From Mucilaginibacter kameinonensis (GTDB taxonomy: Bacteria; Bacteroidota; Bacteroidia; Sphingobacteriales; Sphingobacteriaceae): a stretch of DNA of 64,000 nucleotides. Position numbers and translations under genes: made by a program. The notes beneath the pieces are model-generated. The model searched no databases and was not told the DNA's origin. It was given only the letters and a program-made list of their open reading frames with translations. Numbering within the stretch: the first letter of the stretch is position 1; each line of letters begins with the position of its first letter. Below are positions 43,431-52,306 of the stretch, piece by piece. The stretch covers positions 248,001-312,000 of the forward strand of contig NZ_RCWZ01000005.1 of the NCBI RefSeq assembly GCF_003675385.1, given 5' to 3'.

Positions 43431-45476
43431 TTATTTGGTTTTATTTTTTAGATAATTATATATTTCAATTTGAGCCCTGTGGCTTTCGGGCGAATTTGTT
43501 TTGTGGTATTTGTTGGTGTTCTGGCTGTTGATCTCCCGTGCTTTGGTGTTATCCGAAAGCTGGATATCAATAATGTCCCGTATCTCCTTTTGTAACTTTT
43601 CGTCATATATCGGGAAGCCAACCTCAACACGGTTATCAATATTGCGAGACATAAAATCGGCCGAGGTAAGATAGATCAGCTCCTTGCCCCCGTTGCAATA
43701 AATATGTACACGTGCATGCTCAAGGTACTTATCTACAATACTGATCACTTCAATATTCTCGCTGTAGCCTTTTACCCCGGCTATTAAACAGCACATGCCC
43801 CTGATGATCATTTTAATCTTTACACCGGCGTTGCTGGCCTGGTAAAGTTTGTTGATCATATCCTCGTCGGCAAGGCTGTTCATTTTTAGGATCATGTATG
43901 CCTGTTTGCCGGCTTTAGCGTTTTTAATCTCATTATCAATCAACCTGTAAATTGCAGGCCTTGAATCAATTGGCGATACGATAAGGCTTTTTAGGCCTTT
44001 AGCTAACTGACCGCGGTTAATTGCTTTGAAAACATTTACCAGGTCGTCAGTGATCTTTTTATTTGCTGTAAGCAAGGTATGATCAGCGTAGATCTGGGCG
44101 GTTTTTTCGTTAAAGTTTCCGGTTGAAAGACAAGCATAGTAAGCCAGCTTCCCTTTTTCGGTACGGCTAACCAAACAAATTTTTGAATGCACTTTATAGC
44201 CTGGAACGCCATAAAGTACGGTTACGCCCTCTTCTTCCAACCTGTTACTCCAGTGGATATTGTTTTGCTCATCAAAACGGGCACGCAACTCCACCAAACA
44301 ATTTACTTTTTTACCATTTTTGGCCGCGTTGATCAACGCGTGAATTACCCGTGAATTTTCGGCTAAGCGATATACAGAAATATTGATCTCTTTTACTTTT
44401 GGGTCGATGGCGGCCTCTCGTAAAAAGTGGATCACATAGTCATATGATTGGTAAGGGGTGCTAACCAAATAATCCTTCTTGGCAATAAGGTCGATAAGGC
44501 TTTTTCCGAACGAGAGGTCTGAAACCGGCAGGGGTATATACTTGCTGTACTCCAACTCCGGCCCGCCTACGTTGGGGAACGAAATAAAGTTTTTGAAGTT
44601 ATGGTACCTGTTGCCCGGAATAAGGCTTTCGCCATGTAATCCCATTTTATTCACCAGGTACTTCAGCATGTCCATAGGCATTTCCGAGTCGTACAGTAAA
44701 CGCATCGGTTTGCCTTTTTTTCGTTTCTGAAGGCTTTTGGCCAGTGAGTCCACAAACTTTTCACTCACCTCCTTGTCCAGGTCAAGTTCCGCGTCGCGGG
44801 TAAGCTGGATGGAGTACGCCTCAATACTATCGTGTTCAAAAATGAAAAAGATATCCTCCAGGCTATACCTGATAATATCATCAAGCAGAATGATGAACTT
44901 CAGGTTGTTGGTATCGGGCAATTTAACAAAGCGCGAAAGGTTATCCGGAAATTCAATAAGCGCAAACCGCGTTTTTTTATTTGTAGTAAGCTTTACAAAA
45001 AAGTAAACGGCCCTGTCCCTAAGTTCAGGGAGCGGCAGGGTATCATTAAGCATGATAGGCACCAGTGTAGCCAGCAGCTTCTCCCTGAAATAATTTTTCA
45101 CGAAGGTACCACGGGTTACGTTAAGCTGCTTGTCGTTCAGGATGAAGATCTTTTCTTCGGCCAGTTGCTTAACAATAATATTTTCATAAAGGTTATTAAA
45201 CTTACGTTCCTGCCTTACTACGATGTTCTTGATCTGGTTAAGTACCTTTTTAGGGTTGTAACCTAATATTTCTTTTGACTTTTCGTTAAGGGCTGCTAAG
45301 CGGCTTAAAGTGGCTACCCTTACCCGGTAAAATTCGTCGAGATTAGATGAAAATATGGCTAAAAAACGGATCCTGTCAATCAGCGGGACTGTCGGGTCGG
45401 CAGCTTCCTGCAAAACCCTATCATTAAAATATAACCAACTTATTTCTCTGTTAATTAAGGGAGCCTGTTTATCCAT
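43431..45476 (-). CDS. ppk1: Polyphosphate kinase 1
   Basis: 681-residue PPK1, which polymerises ATP gamma-phosphate into polyphosphate reversibly. The N-terminal domain begins INREISWLYFNDRVLQEA, and the two phospholipase-D-like catalytic domains follow; the autophosphorylated histidine is in the VHSKICLV segment and the second conserved histidine lies in ADHTLLT, with STGNFNEKTA between. Length is typical of the enzyme. Transcribed before ppx in one operon. Confidence 0.95.
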   Translation of the reverse strand: MDKQAPLINREISWLYFNDRVLQEAADPTVPLIDRIRFLAIFSSNLDEFYRVRVATLSRLAALNEKSKEILGYNPKKVLNQIKNIVVRQERKFNNLYENIIVKQLAEEKIFILNDKQLNVTRGTFVKNYFREKLLATLVPIMLNDTLPLPELRDRAVYFFVKLTTNKKTRFALIEFPDNLSRFVKLPDTNNLKFIILLDDIIRYSLEDIFFIFEHDSIEAYSIQLTRDAELDLDKEVSEKFVDSLAKSLQKRKKGKPMRLLYDSEMPMDMLKYLVNKMGLHGESLIPGNRYHNFKNFISFPNVGGPELEYSKYIPLPVSDLSFGKSLIDLIAKKDYLVSTPYQSYDYVIHFLREAAIDPKVKEINISVYRLAENSRVIHALINAAKNGKKVNCLVELRARFDEQNNIHWSNRLEEEGVTVLYGVPGYKVHSKICLVSRTEKGKLAYYACLSTGNFNEKTAQIYADHTLLTANKKITDDLVNVFKAINRGQLAKGLKSLIVSPIDSRPAIYRLIDNEIKNAKAGKQAYMILKMNSLADEDMINKLYQASNAGVKIKMIIRGMCCLIAGVKGYSENIEVISIVDKYLEHARVHIYCNGGKELIYLTSADFMSRNIDNRVEVGFPIYDEKLQKEIRDIIDIQLSDNTKAREINSQNTNKYHKTNSPESHRAQIEIYNYLKNKTK

Positions 45477-45609
45477 AAGAATTTCTTGCTTTACAGCCAG
45501 ATGTTACAAATCTGCTTATTTATTTGTTAACTTAATATTAACTCATGAGGAATTAACCTGTTTTCGTTCACCATTATTTATTGCAGAAATTAAACAATTT
45601 GTTGCGAAA

Positions 45610-45641
45610 TTGCGATCTGTGTTAACAATATATTAGTTTTG
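45610..45641 (+). promoter_or_regulatory. Promoter of yajQ
   Basis: TAGTTTTG (45634-45641) matches the -7 consensus and TTGCG (from 45610) lies 21 bp upstream as the -33 element. This is one of the more complete promoters in the window; the ATG at 45670 is 28 bp further on. Confidence 0.55.
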
Positions 45642-45669
45642 CAAAACATTTACCACCAATATACCACGT

Positions 45670-46161
45670 ATGCCTACATTTGATATAGTTAGTAAAATAG
45701 ACGGACAAACGCTTGATAACGCGATAAATACCGCCAAAAAAGAAATCCTTAATCGTTACGATTTCAACGATTCAAAAAGTACTATCGATTTAGATAAAAA
45801 GACCAATGAAGTAACTATTGTTACCGAAAACGATATGCGCCTTAAAGCCATACAAGACAGCATCATAAGTCGTATAGTTAAACAGCACCTTGACCCTAAA
45901 GCCCTGGATTTTGGCAAAGAGCAATACGCATCAGGCAACATGATCCGCAAGGAGATCAAAATTAAAGAAGGTATTGATAAGGAAGCCGCGAAAAAGATTG
46001 TAAAAAAGATAAAAGACAGTGGTCTTAAAGTACAGGCTTCTATCATGGACGACCAGGTTCGTGTACAGGGAAAAAAAATTGATGACCTGCAAGCAGTTAT
46101 CAGCCTTTGCCGTGCCGATGATTTTGGACAGCCATTACAATACATCAATATGCGTGATTAG
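45670..46161 (+). CDS. yajQ: YajQ-family cyclic-di-GMP-binding-type protein
   Basis: 163-residue cytoplasmic protein. The N-terminal MPTFDIVSKIDGQTLDNAINTAKKEILNRYDF is the clear family signature, followed by DQVRVQGKKIDDLQ near the C-terminus. Two tandem RRM-like ferredoxin-fold domains. Homologues bind nucleotides and, in some proteobacteria, cyclic-di-GMP; whether this one does is unknown. Followed by a terminator shared with bioB. Confidence 0.93.
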   Translation: MPTFDIVSKIDGQTLDNAINTAKKEILNRYDFNDSKSTIDLDKKTNEVTIVTENDMRLKAIQDSIISRIVKQHLDPKALDFGKEQYASGNMIRKEIKIKEGIDKEAAKKIVKKIKDSGLKVQASIMDDQVRVQGKKIDDLQAVISLCRADDFGQPLQYINMRD

Positions 46162-46186
46162 TCGGCTACATAATTAAAACATTCTT

Positions 46187-46225
46187 AAAAAGAAAAGCCA
46201 GGTGTTTACCCGGCTTTTTCTTTTT
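46187..46225. terminator. Bidirectional terminator between yajQ and bioB
   Basis: AAAAAGAAAAGCC (46187-46199) pairs with GGCTTTTTCTTTTT (46212-46225), with AGG-TGTTTA-CCC in the loop. A/T tracts on both sides. Confidence 0.85.
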
Positions 46226-46240
46226 AATCTTAAAGTAGCT

Positions 46241-47248
46241 TTAACCTGCAACTTCAACCTCTTCTTTTTTAACTTCGTTAGGGCGGCCGTTTTTAAATGC
46301 TTTACGCGGTGATAAACCAAGCAATTCAAACATAGCCATATCGGTATCAAATGACGGGTTTGGTGTGGTAAGCAATTTTTCGCCTGCAAAAATAGAGTTG
46401 GCGCCTGCCATAAAGCAAAATGCCTGCTCAACAGTGCTCATTTCTGTACGCCCTGCAGATAAACGAACTACAGTTTTAGGCATGATGATACGGGTAGTAG
46501 CAACCATACGCACCATGTCCCAAACAGACACACGAGGCTGGTCGGCCAGCGGGGTTCCTGCTACAGGTACCAGGGCATTGATTGGCACTGATTCCGGGTG
46601 TTTAGGCAGGTTTGATAAAGTTTTCAGCATTGATACCCTATCTTCTACAGTCTCACCTAAACCAATGATACCACCGCTGCATACGGTGATTTTTGCTTTG
46701 CGTACGTGTTCAAGCGTTTTAAGACGCTCATCGTATGTACGGGTAGTAATAATACGTTTATAATCTTCTTCAGAGGTGTCAAGGTTATGGTTGTAGGCAT
46801 ATAAACCGGCATCGGCCAAACGTTGTGCCTGAGCTTCGGTAAGCATACCCAGGGTACAGCAAACTTCCATATCCAATTCATTAACCGCTTTTACCATATC
46901 GATAACCTTATCGAAATCGCGGTTGTCGCGAACTTCGCGCCATGCGGCACCCATACATAAGCGTGATGCACCACCGGCTTTTGCCTTTTCGGCAGCGGCA
47001 ATCACTTCATCTTTAGGCATCATGGCATGTACGTTTACACCTGTGTTGTAACGTGCTGCTTGCGGGCAATAAGCACAATCCTCAGAGCAACCGCCTGTTT
47101 TGATAGAGATTAACGAGCTGATTTGCACTTCGGCATAATCCTTATTTTCACGATGGATTGTGGCTGCCTTGTATACAAGATCCAGCAACGGCGTGTGATA
47201 TATTTCAGCTATTTCTTCTTTAGTCCAGTTATGTCTAACTTCTGTCAT
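46241..47248 (-). CDS. bioB: Biotin synthase
   Basis: 335-residue radical SAM enzyme inserting sulfur into dethiobiotin. The [4Fe-4S] ligands are C54, C58 and C61 in the CSEDCAYC motif, followed by the MGAAWREVRD and CTLGML blocks, and PINALVPVAGTPL and RLSAGRTEMS motifs of the [2Fe-2S] site. The last residues are lysine/glutamate-rich. No other bio gene is in the window. Confidence 0.96.
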   Translation of the reverse strand: MTEVRHNWTKEEIAEIYHTPLLDLVYKAATIHRENKDYAEVQISSLISIKTGGCSEDCAYCPQAARYNTGVNVHAMMPKDEVIAAAEKAKAGGASRLCMGAAWREVRDNRDFDKVIDMVKAVNELDMEVCCTLGMLTEAQAQRLADAGLYAYNHNLDTSEEDYKRIITTRTYDERLKTLEHVRKAKITVCSGGIIGLGETVEDRVSMLKTLSNLPKHPESVPINALVPVAGTPLADQPRVSVWDMVRMVATTRIIMPKTVVRLSAGRTEMSTVEQAFCFMAGANSIFAGEKLLTTPNPSFDTDMAMFELLGLSPRKAFKNGRPNEVKKEEVEVAG

Positions 47249-47399
47249 CAGTTTCAGATTAAATTCGTCCCAACAATGTTATTAAGTTATTGTAAACACG
47301 CAAATATTCAAAGATTATTTATAAATATAGAACTTTTGATAGTTCCCGAAAAGAAACTAACTATATAACAAGACTTTAAATATTTAACGCTATCCGGCT

Positions 47400-48755
47400 T
47401 TAATTCTTTAACAGCAGTTTTGTGGCGAGATACAGGGGTAGTAAGAAGCCAATACAATCTGTAAAAGTGGTGATAATTATAGACGATGCTACTGCAGGGT
47501 CTATCCCTACCCTTTTTAATATCAGCGGAATAGAAGCTCCGGTTAAACCAGCTATAATTAGATTGCCGGTCATGGCTAAAAATAACACCAGGCCAAGCAT
47601 AGGGTTTGCATCGTAAAAGAAGGCTACAATAAAAACGATAATGCCGTTAGCAGCACCATTGATCATACCTACCAAAAACTCTTTTAATACGGTATTGTAA
47701 GCTTGTTTATCCGAAAGATCACTTAATGAAATACGCCTTACCGTTACCGCCAGCGCTTGAGTTGCTGCATTACCGCCCATACCTGCTATAATGGTCATGT
47801 ACGCAGAGATTATAGAAAGTTTGGCAACCGTATCATCAAACGTCCGGATGATGGATGCCGCCAGGAACGCCGTACCGAGGTTAATCACCAACCATGGCAG
47901 GCGGCTTTTTACAGCTTCTACCCAGTTACCACTTAGTTCCTCATCTTCAGATACACCGGAGATTTTCAGAATGTCCTCAGTGTTCTCTTCCTCCATTACG
48001 TCGATGATATCATCTACCGTAACACGACCGAGCAATTTCATGTCGTCGTCAACTACCGGGATACTGGTAAGGTTATACTGCTTGATCAAGCGGGCCACTT
48101 CCTCCTGGTCAAGCTCCGCTTTTACGTAAACAAAATCGGTAGTTACGAGATCGCTGATGCGGGCATCGGCGCGGGCTTTGATGACAGTTTTAATAGAAAG
48201 GATCCCTTTTAGGATATCATTATTGTCGACCACGCAGATGGTATAAAACTCCTCCATCTCTTCAGATTGACGGATGATCTCATCAAGGGCATCCTTCTTA
48301 TCCATGTTGATGTTTACCTTGATGATCTCGGAGTTCATCAAACCACCTGCGGTATCCTCAGCGTACGTCATCAACGCGCGGATGCTGCTGGCATCTTCAT
48401 GGTCAAGATCTTCTAAGATCTCCTGCTGGTCTTCTTCATCAAGCTGGGAAATGATGTCGGTGGCATCATCATAGTCAAGTTCTTCAACTATCTCGGTACG
48501 TTTCTCCGGGTCGAGGTTTACCAAAAGTTCGGCAGGGCCGTGCTCCTCGTCCATTTCAGATAAAACTTCCGAAGCAACGTCGGCCGGAAGGATATTGATG
48601 ATCCTTTCTTTTTCCTCCTGCTGAAGTTTTTCAAATAGTATAGCAATCTCCGAGGCGTGATATTCCTTCAGAACATTCTCTAACTCAGCATCATCGGCTT
48701 CGAGCGCTGTTTTAATGCGGAGCAGGTCGGTTTTATCTAAGTCAAAAGATTGCAT
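47400..48755 (-). CDS. mgtE: Magnesium transporter MgtE
   Basis: 451-residue MgtE. The N-terminal superhelical domain (about 1-130, rich in EEL and D residues) senses Mg2+, two CBS domains follow (about 135-255), and five membrane helices (about 285-450) form the channel. The connecting helix and the pore segment AGMGGNAATQALAVTVR are typical. Independent of the corA gene at 7864. Possible Mg2+ riboswitch features were not recognised upstream. Confidence 0.95.
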   Translation of the reverse strand: MQSFDLDKTDLLRIKTALEADDAELENVLKEYHASEIAILFEKLQQEEKERIINILPADVASEVLSEMDEEHGPAELLVNLDPEKRTEIVEELDYDDATDIISQLDEEDQQEILEDLDHEDASSIRALMTYAEDTAGGLMNSEIIKVNINMDKKDALDEIIRQSEEMEEFYTICVVDNNDILKGILSIKTVIKARADARISDLVTTDFVYVKAELDQEEVARLIKQYNLTSIPVVDDDMKLLGRVTVDDIIDVMEEENTEDILKISGVSEDEELSGNWVEAVKSRLPWLVINLGTAFLAASIIRTFDDTVAKLSIISAYMTIIAGMGGNAATQALAVTVRRISLSDLSDKQAYNTVLKEFLVGMINGAANGIIVFIVAFFYDANPMLGLVLFLAMTGNLIIAGLTGASIPLILKRVGIDPAVASSIIITTFTDCIGFLLPLYLATKLLLKN

Positions 48756-48847
48756 ACCCGACTAAATTAAAACAATTACACCACAATTAAGGAATTAAAT
48801 CGGCACAAAAACAGTGCCCAAAGTGGTAAAATAAAAGGGTGCAACTG

Positions 48848-49462
48848 TTAGATGCTATGATCGTACTTGACCTTTGTCCCGCTTACCTTGCTTATTTTAA
48901 AAAGGGCTTGTTCAACCTGCGTTTTACGGATAGAAAGCTGAATGCTGCAGTCATTATCAAAAACCTGACCAAGTACTATCAGGTTTTCTTCTTTGATGAT
49001 CCGCATCACATCGTTCATTTGCAGGTAATCAAATGATACCGTGTACAGGTCATTTACCGTTTTTGAAATAATAACAGCCTGATTTAATGCTTCTTCAGTA
49101 GCGACTTTGTAAGCATTAATTAAACCGGGAACGCCTAATAAAGTACCGCCAAAGTAGCGCACAACTACAACCAGGATATTAGTAAGATCTTTTGATAGCA
49201 GGGTGTTTAAAATTGGTCGGCCTGCTGTACCCGAAGGTTCTCCGTCATCATTAACCCTGAACACAGAGCGGTCGATGGTTAAACGCATTGCCCAGCAATG
49301 GTGATTGGCTTTAGGATGCTCCGATTTTAACTGGGCAACGATGGCCTTGATATCGTTTTCAGAGTTGATAGGATAAGCATAAGCCAGGAACTTGCTGCCC
49401 CGGTCTCGAAAAATGCCTTCGGCAGGATTTTCTATAGTTTTATAAGTATCGTCAAACAGCAT
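48848..49462 (-). CDS. YigZ/IMPACT family protein
   Basis: 204-residue protein of the YigZ/IMPACT family (UPF0029). The N-terminal IMPACT domain contains GSKFLAYA and then HHCWAMRL and DDGEPSGTAGRPIL (the family signature around 75-90), followed by the second small domain. Binds nucleic acid or ribosomes in related proteins; function in bacteria is unclear. Convergent with nothing; it lies upstream of mgtE on the same strand with a 92-bp gap. Confidence 0.92.
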   Translation of the reverse strand: MLFDDTYKTIENPAEGIFRDRGSKFLAYAYPINSENDIKAIVAQLKSEHPKANHHCWAMRLTIDRSVFRVNDDGEPSGTAGRPILNTLLSKDLTNILVVVVRYFGGTLLGVPGLINAYKVATEEALNQAVIISKTVNDLYTVSFDYLQMNDVMRIIKEENLIVLGQVFDNDCSIQLSIRKTQVEQALFKISKVSGTKVKYDHSI

Positions 49463-49471
49463 TCAGAAATA

Positions 49472-50350
49472 TTACAGGTGCAGAAAACTCAATGTCTGCG
49501 GGAAATAAATAATAACAATGGCCAGCACTGCCACAAGAATACCGATCTTATTAAGCAAGCTCAGTTTCTCCTTGAATACAAAGATGCCGACCAACGTGCC
49601 TACCAAGATAACACCGATATTCACCGAGGAAAACACCGCCGACGGACTATTGGCCAAAGCCTGGTGTGCTTTTAAATAAAACAGGATATTGCCGAAATTT
49701 GCTATCCCCAGGATCCAGCCAATAATTATCTGAGGCAGCGAGAATTTTGTTTTTTTTATGGATACCCGGTAAAGCAGTCCTATAAAGGTTAACACAAAGG
49801 CTATGATGAAGATCACAAATATGGCTGTAGTGAAAGGTACATTGCTAACCTTGGTAAGCTGTTTTAGTAATACGTCAATAACTCCAAAGCCCAGGAATAC
49901 TATTAGCAGGTAAATCCATGAACCTTTTTCAACTTTGTTACCGGCTGATTTTTGCCAGGGAACAGAGCAGATAATAGCAATGAACGCCAGTACAATACCT
50001 ATTGCCTTTACAGTGCCTGTGGCCTCGCCAAATAAAACAAACGCTGCAAGGATAGGAATAAAGAGTGACAGGCGCTGTGCCACATCTGTACGTACTATAC
50101 CGGCTTTGCGTACCGATGTAGCCATGATAACAAATATCGACGGGAATAAGATGCCCAGAGCAAGATAGTTATAAACAGGGGCGTTTTGAATGATACTTAA
50201 CTGAGGCTTAAAAAAGAACCAGGTGAGCAAAATAGCCATTGAATAATTCCAGGTGATGGCCTGGTAAACATCTACATGGTAACGTTTTGCCAGTTTTAGC
50301 AAAATAGAAACGATAACACTACAGCAAATACTTAAAAAAACGAACAGCAT
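49472..50350 (-). CDS. EamA/DMT-family transporter
   Basis: 292-residue protein with ten predicted membrane helices (two EamA five-helix repeats). The conserved internal repeat structure and short loops fit the drug/metabolite transporter superfamily, with VFVFKEKLSLLNKIGILVAVLAI in the last repeat. Substrate unknown. It sits between ribD, whose stop it directly follows (adjacent bases), and YigZ, nine bases away; likely a same-strand operon ribD-DMT-YigZ. Confidence 0.85.
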   Translation of the reverse strand: MLFVFLSICCSVIVSILLKLAKRYHVDVYQAITWNYSMAILLTWFFFKPQLSIIQNAPVYNYLALGILFPSIFVIMATSVRKAGIVRTDVAQRLSLFIPILAAFVLFGEATGTVKAIGIVLAFIAIICSVPWQKSAGNKVEKGSWIYLLIVFLGFGVIDVLLKQLTKVSNVPFTTAIFVIFIIAFVLTFIGLLYRVSIKKTKFSLPQIIIGWILGIANFGNILFYLKAHQALANSPSAVFSSVNIGVILVGTLVGIFVFKEKLSLLNKIGILVAVLAIVIIYFPQTLSFLHL

Positions 50351-51406
50351 TTATATAACTGGCTTATTGTATAACAATTGCAGGCGATCGGCACCTACAG
50401 TATATTCGTCCGCAAGTATACCGGTTATTTGTGGGGCTTTTATACCTTTTCCTAAAACTTTATCGCCGGTAAATACCCTGGCTTCATCCCACAAACCGGC
50501 TTCAATAAATGACTCAAGCGTGCGGGCGCCGCCTTCAATAATAACGGATTGAATATCCTGAAGGTATAACTGGTACAAAATGTATTGAGGCACAAAGCGT
50601 TCAAAATCTTCAAGCGCTATGTACCTGTTTTTGCCATCCAAATCAAATTTCACCTCGTTAAAGATCAGCGTTTCGGCAGATTGATCAAATATATTCAACC
50701 CTTTATTTAGCTCAAGCCGGCGGTCAATTACCACACGTTTCGGCGATGGGCCATCCCAATAACGCACATTTAGCTGTGGGTTATCGCTCAGTGCAGTGTT
50801 TTTGCCTATCAGAATGGCATCTTCTTCGCTGCGCCATTTGTGTACCAGTTTTTTCGATTCAGGGCCGGTGATCCAAAATTGGCTACCGTTGGCAGGAGCA
50901 AAAAATCCATCCTGGGTTTGCGCCCATTTTAATATGATATAAGGTCTGTGTTTTTGTACTTTGGTAAAAAAACGACGGTTAAGCCGCTGGCATTCCTGTT
51001 TAAGCACGCCGGTTATTACTTCGATGCCTGCTGCCTGTAATTTTTCGATGCCTTTACCGTCAACCTGGGCAAAAGGGTCGCGGCAGCCCACTACTACATT
51101 AGAAATTTGATGCTTAATGATCAAATCGGCACAAGGCGGGGTTTTGCCATAGTGCGCGCATGGCTCTAACGAAACATATATAGTGGAGTTTTTGAGCAAT
51201 TCGGCATGGTTATCAAACTTTTGGGTAACCTGCGCAATGGCGTTAACCTCGGCATGGGCCTGACCGTATTTTTGGTGATAGCCCTCTCCTATTATTTGAC
51301 CATCGTGAACCACAACTGCACCAACCATAGGGTTAGGACTAACATAGCCGGCTCCTGATTCGGCAAGCTCCAAACAGCGGCGCATATATTTTTCATGTTC
51401 AAGCAT
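50351..51406 (-). CDS. ribD: Bifunctional riboflavin biosynthesis protein RibD
   Basis: 351-residue bifunctional enzyme: N-terminal diaminohydroxyphosphoribosylaminopyrimidine deaminase with zinc ligands in HAEVNAI and PCAHYGKTPPC (CxxC spacing), and C-terminal 5-amino-6-(5-phosphoribosylamino)uracil reductase. Catalyses two steps of riboflavin synthesis. The start lies within the 5' overlap region with the divergent prmC (their starts are about 30 bp apart). The remaining rib genes are not here. Confidence 0.94.
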   Translation of the reverse strand: MLEHEKYMRRCLELAESGAGYVSPNPMVGAVVVHDGQIIGEGYHQKYGQAHAEVNAIAQVTQKFDNHAELLKNSTIYVSLEPCAHYGKTPPCADLIIKHQISNVVVGCRDPFAQVDGKGIEKLQAAGIEVITGVLKQECQRLNRRFFTKVQKHRPYIILKWAQTQDGFFAPANGSQFWITGPESKKLVHKWRSEEDAILIGKNTALSDNPQLNVRYWDGPSPKRVVIDRRLELNKGLNIFDQSAETLIFNEVKFDLDGKNRYIALEDFERFVPQYILYQLYLQDIQSVIIEGGARTLESFIEAGLWDEARVFTGDKVLGKGIKAPQITGILADEYTVGADRLQLLYNKPVI

Positions 51407-51427
51407 GCTGCAAAAGTAGCTTTTATG

Positions 51428-51435
51428 TTACTTTG
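51428..51435 (+). promoter_or_regulatory. -7-like element of prmC, TTACTTTG
   Basis: TTACTTTG resembles TAnnTTTG with one mismatch and is followed by TTGC then the ATG at 51440. The stretch TTTGTTGCATG is identical to that before the thioesterase at 924. Confidence 0.4.
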
Positions 51436-51439
51436 TTGC

Positions 51440-52306
51440 ATGATTACGATTAAGGATGTTTTTGAAGTTTACAGGCAGCAGATAAACGGCGTTTACGATA
51501 TTAATGAAACAGAAGCCCTTACGCTGTTGGTTATTGCCGAGGTTACCGGCTTGTCAAGGGCATCCATTAAGGCTTTTCCTGAAAGAGAACTTACTGCAGA
51601 ACAGGCCGATCAAATCAAAAATATCCTTACAGAACTAAAAACAGGAAAGCCGGTTCAATACATTTTGGGTATTACCGAGTTTTATGGTTTACCTTTTAAA
51701 GTAAACTCTTTCGTGTTGATCCCCCGCCCGGAGACTGAGGAACTGGTGGAATGGATTTTGTCTTCAGGTGAAAGGCTAAAGGCTAAAGGTGAAAGGTTTT
51801 CTATTCTGGATATAGGTACAGGCAGTGGTTGTATCGCAGTTAGCCTGAAAAAGAATTTATCGAATGTTGACGTATCAGCGATAGATATATCTGAGGGAGC
51901 TTTGCAAACAGCTAAGGGAAATGCTCAGTTAAATGAGGTTGAGGTTAATTTTATTCATGCCGATATTTTGAATATCAAACCTGACAACGTGTTTCCGAAG
52001 TTTAATATCATTGTAAGTAATCCCCCTTACGTTACACTTGAGGATAAAAAGCAGATGCATACTAGCGTTACGGATTTTGAACCGCATACCGCATTGTTTG
52101 TCCCCGAGCATGATCCGCTGATATTTTACCGGGCTATCGCCGATTTTGCTTTGAATAATTTAATAGCTGAGGGTTTGCTGTATTTTGAGATCAATGAAAA
52201 TCTGGGTAAACAAACAGTAGCTTTATTAGCTGATAAAGGATTTAAAAATATCGAATTAAGAAAGGATATGAGTGGCAGGGACAGGATGGTAAAAGCTGAA
52301 GTTTAA
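51440..52306 (+). CDS. prmC: Release factor glutamine methyltransferase
   Basis: 288-residue SAM-dependent methyltransferase that methylates the GGQ glutamine of peptide-chain release factors. The catalytic NPPY motif is in VSNPPYVTLEDK, and the SAM-binding LDIGTGSGCIAVSLKK follows the N-terminal helical domain. ATG at 51440 (MITIKDVF) is chosen; a start 15 codons upstream would overlap ribD and add foreign residues. Between the two domains lies GERLKAKGER, encoded by an AAAGGC mini-repeat, an unusual insertion in a linker. It overlaps the convergent membrane gene by 4 bp. Confidence 0.93.
   Translation: MITIKDVFEVYRQQINGVYDINETEALTLLVIAEVTGLSRASIKAFPERELTAEQADQIKNILTELKTGKPVQYILGITEFYGLPFKVNSFVLIPRPETEELVEWILSSGERLKAKGERFSILDIGTGSGCIAVSLKKNLSNVDVSAIDISEGALQTAKGNAQLNEVEVNFIHADILNIKPDNVFPKFNIIVSNPPYVTLEDKKQMHTSVTDFEPHTALFVPEHDPLIFYRAIADFALNNLIAEGLLYFEINENLGKQTVALLADKGFKNIELRKDMSGRDRMVKAEV
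51767..51796. repeat. AAAGGC-type mini-repeat inside prmC
   Basis: Units GGTGAAA-GGCTAAA-GGCTAAA-GGTGAAA-GG form a four-unit heptamer repeat in frame within the prmC linker. The same kind of repeat is in the GT2 gene at 5407 and intergenic at 19470. Confidence 0.75.

Noticed and set aside
44832..45266. 144-codon plus-strand frame within ppk1
   Set aside because: It lies inside the conserved PPK1 N-terminal region and looks like a shadow frame.
47283..47300. BirA operator upstream of bioB
   Set aside because: Only one half-site-like TTGTAAAC is present; the matching GTTTACAA half is not at the expected spacing.
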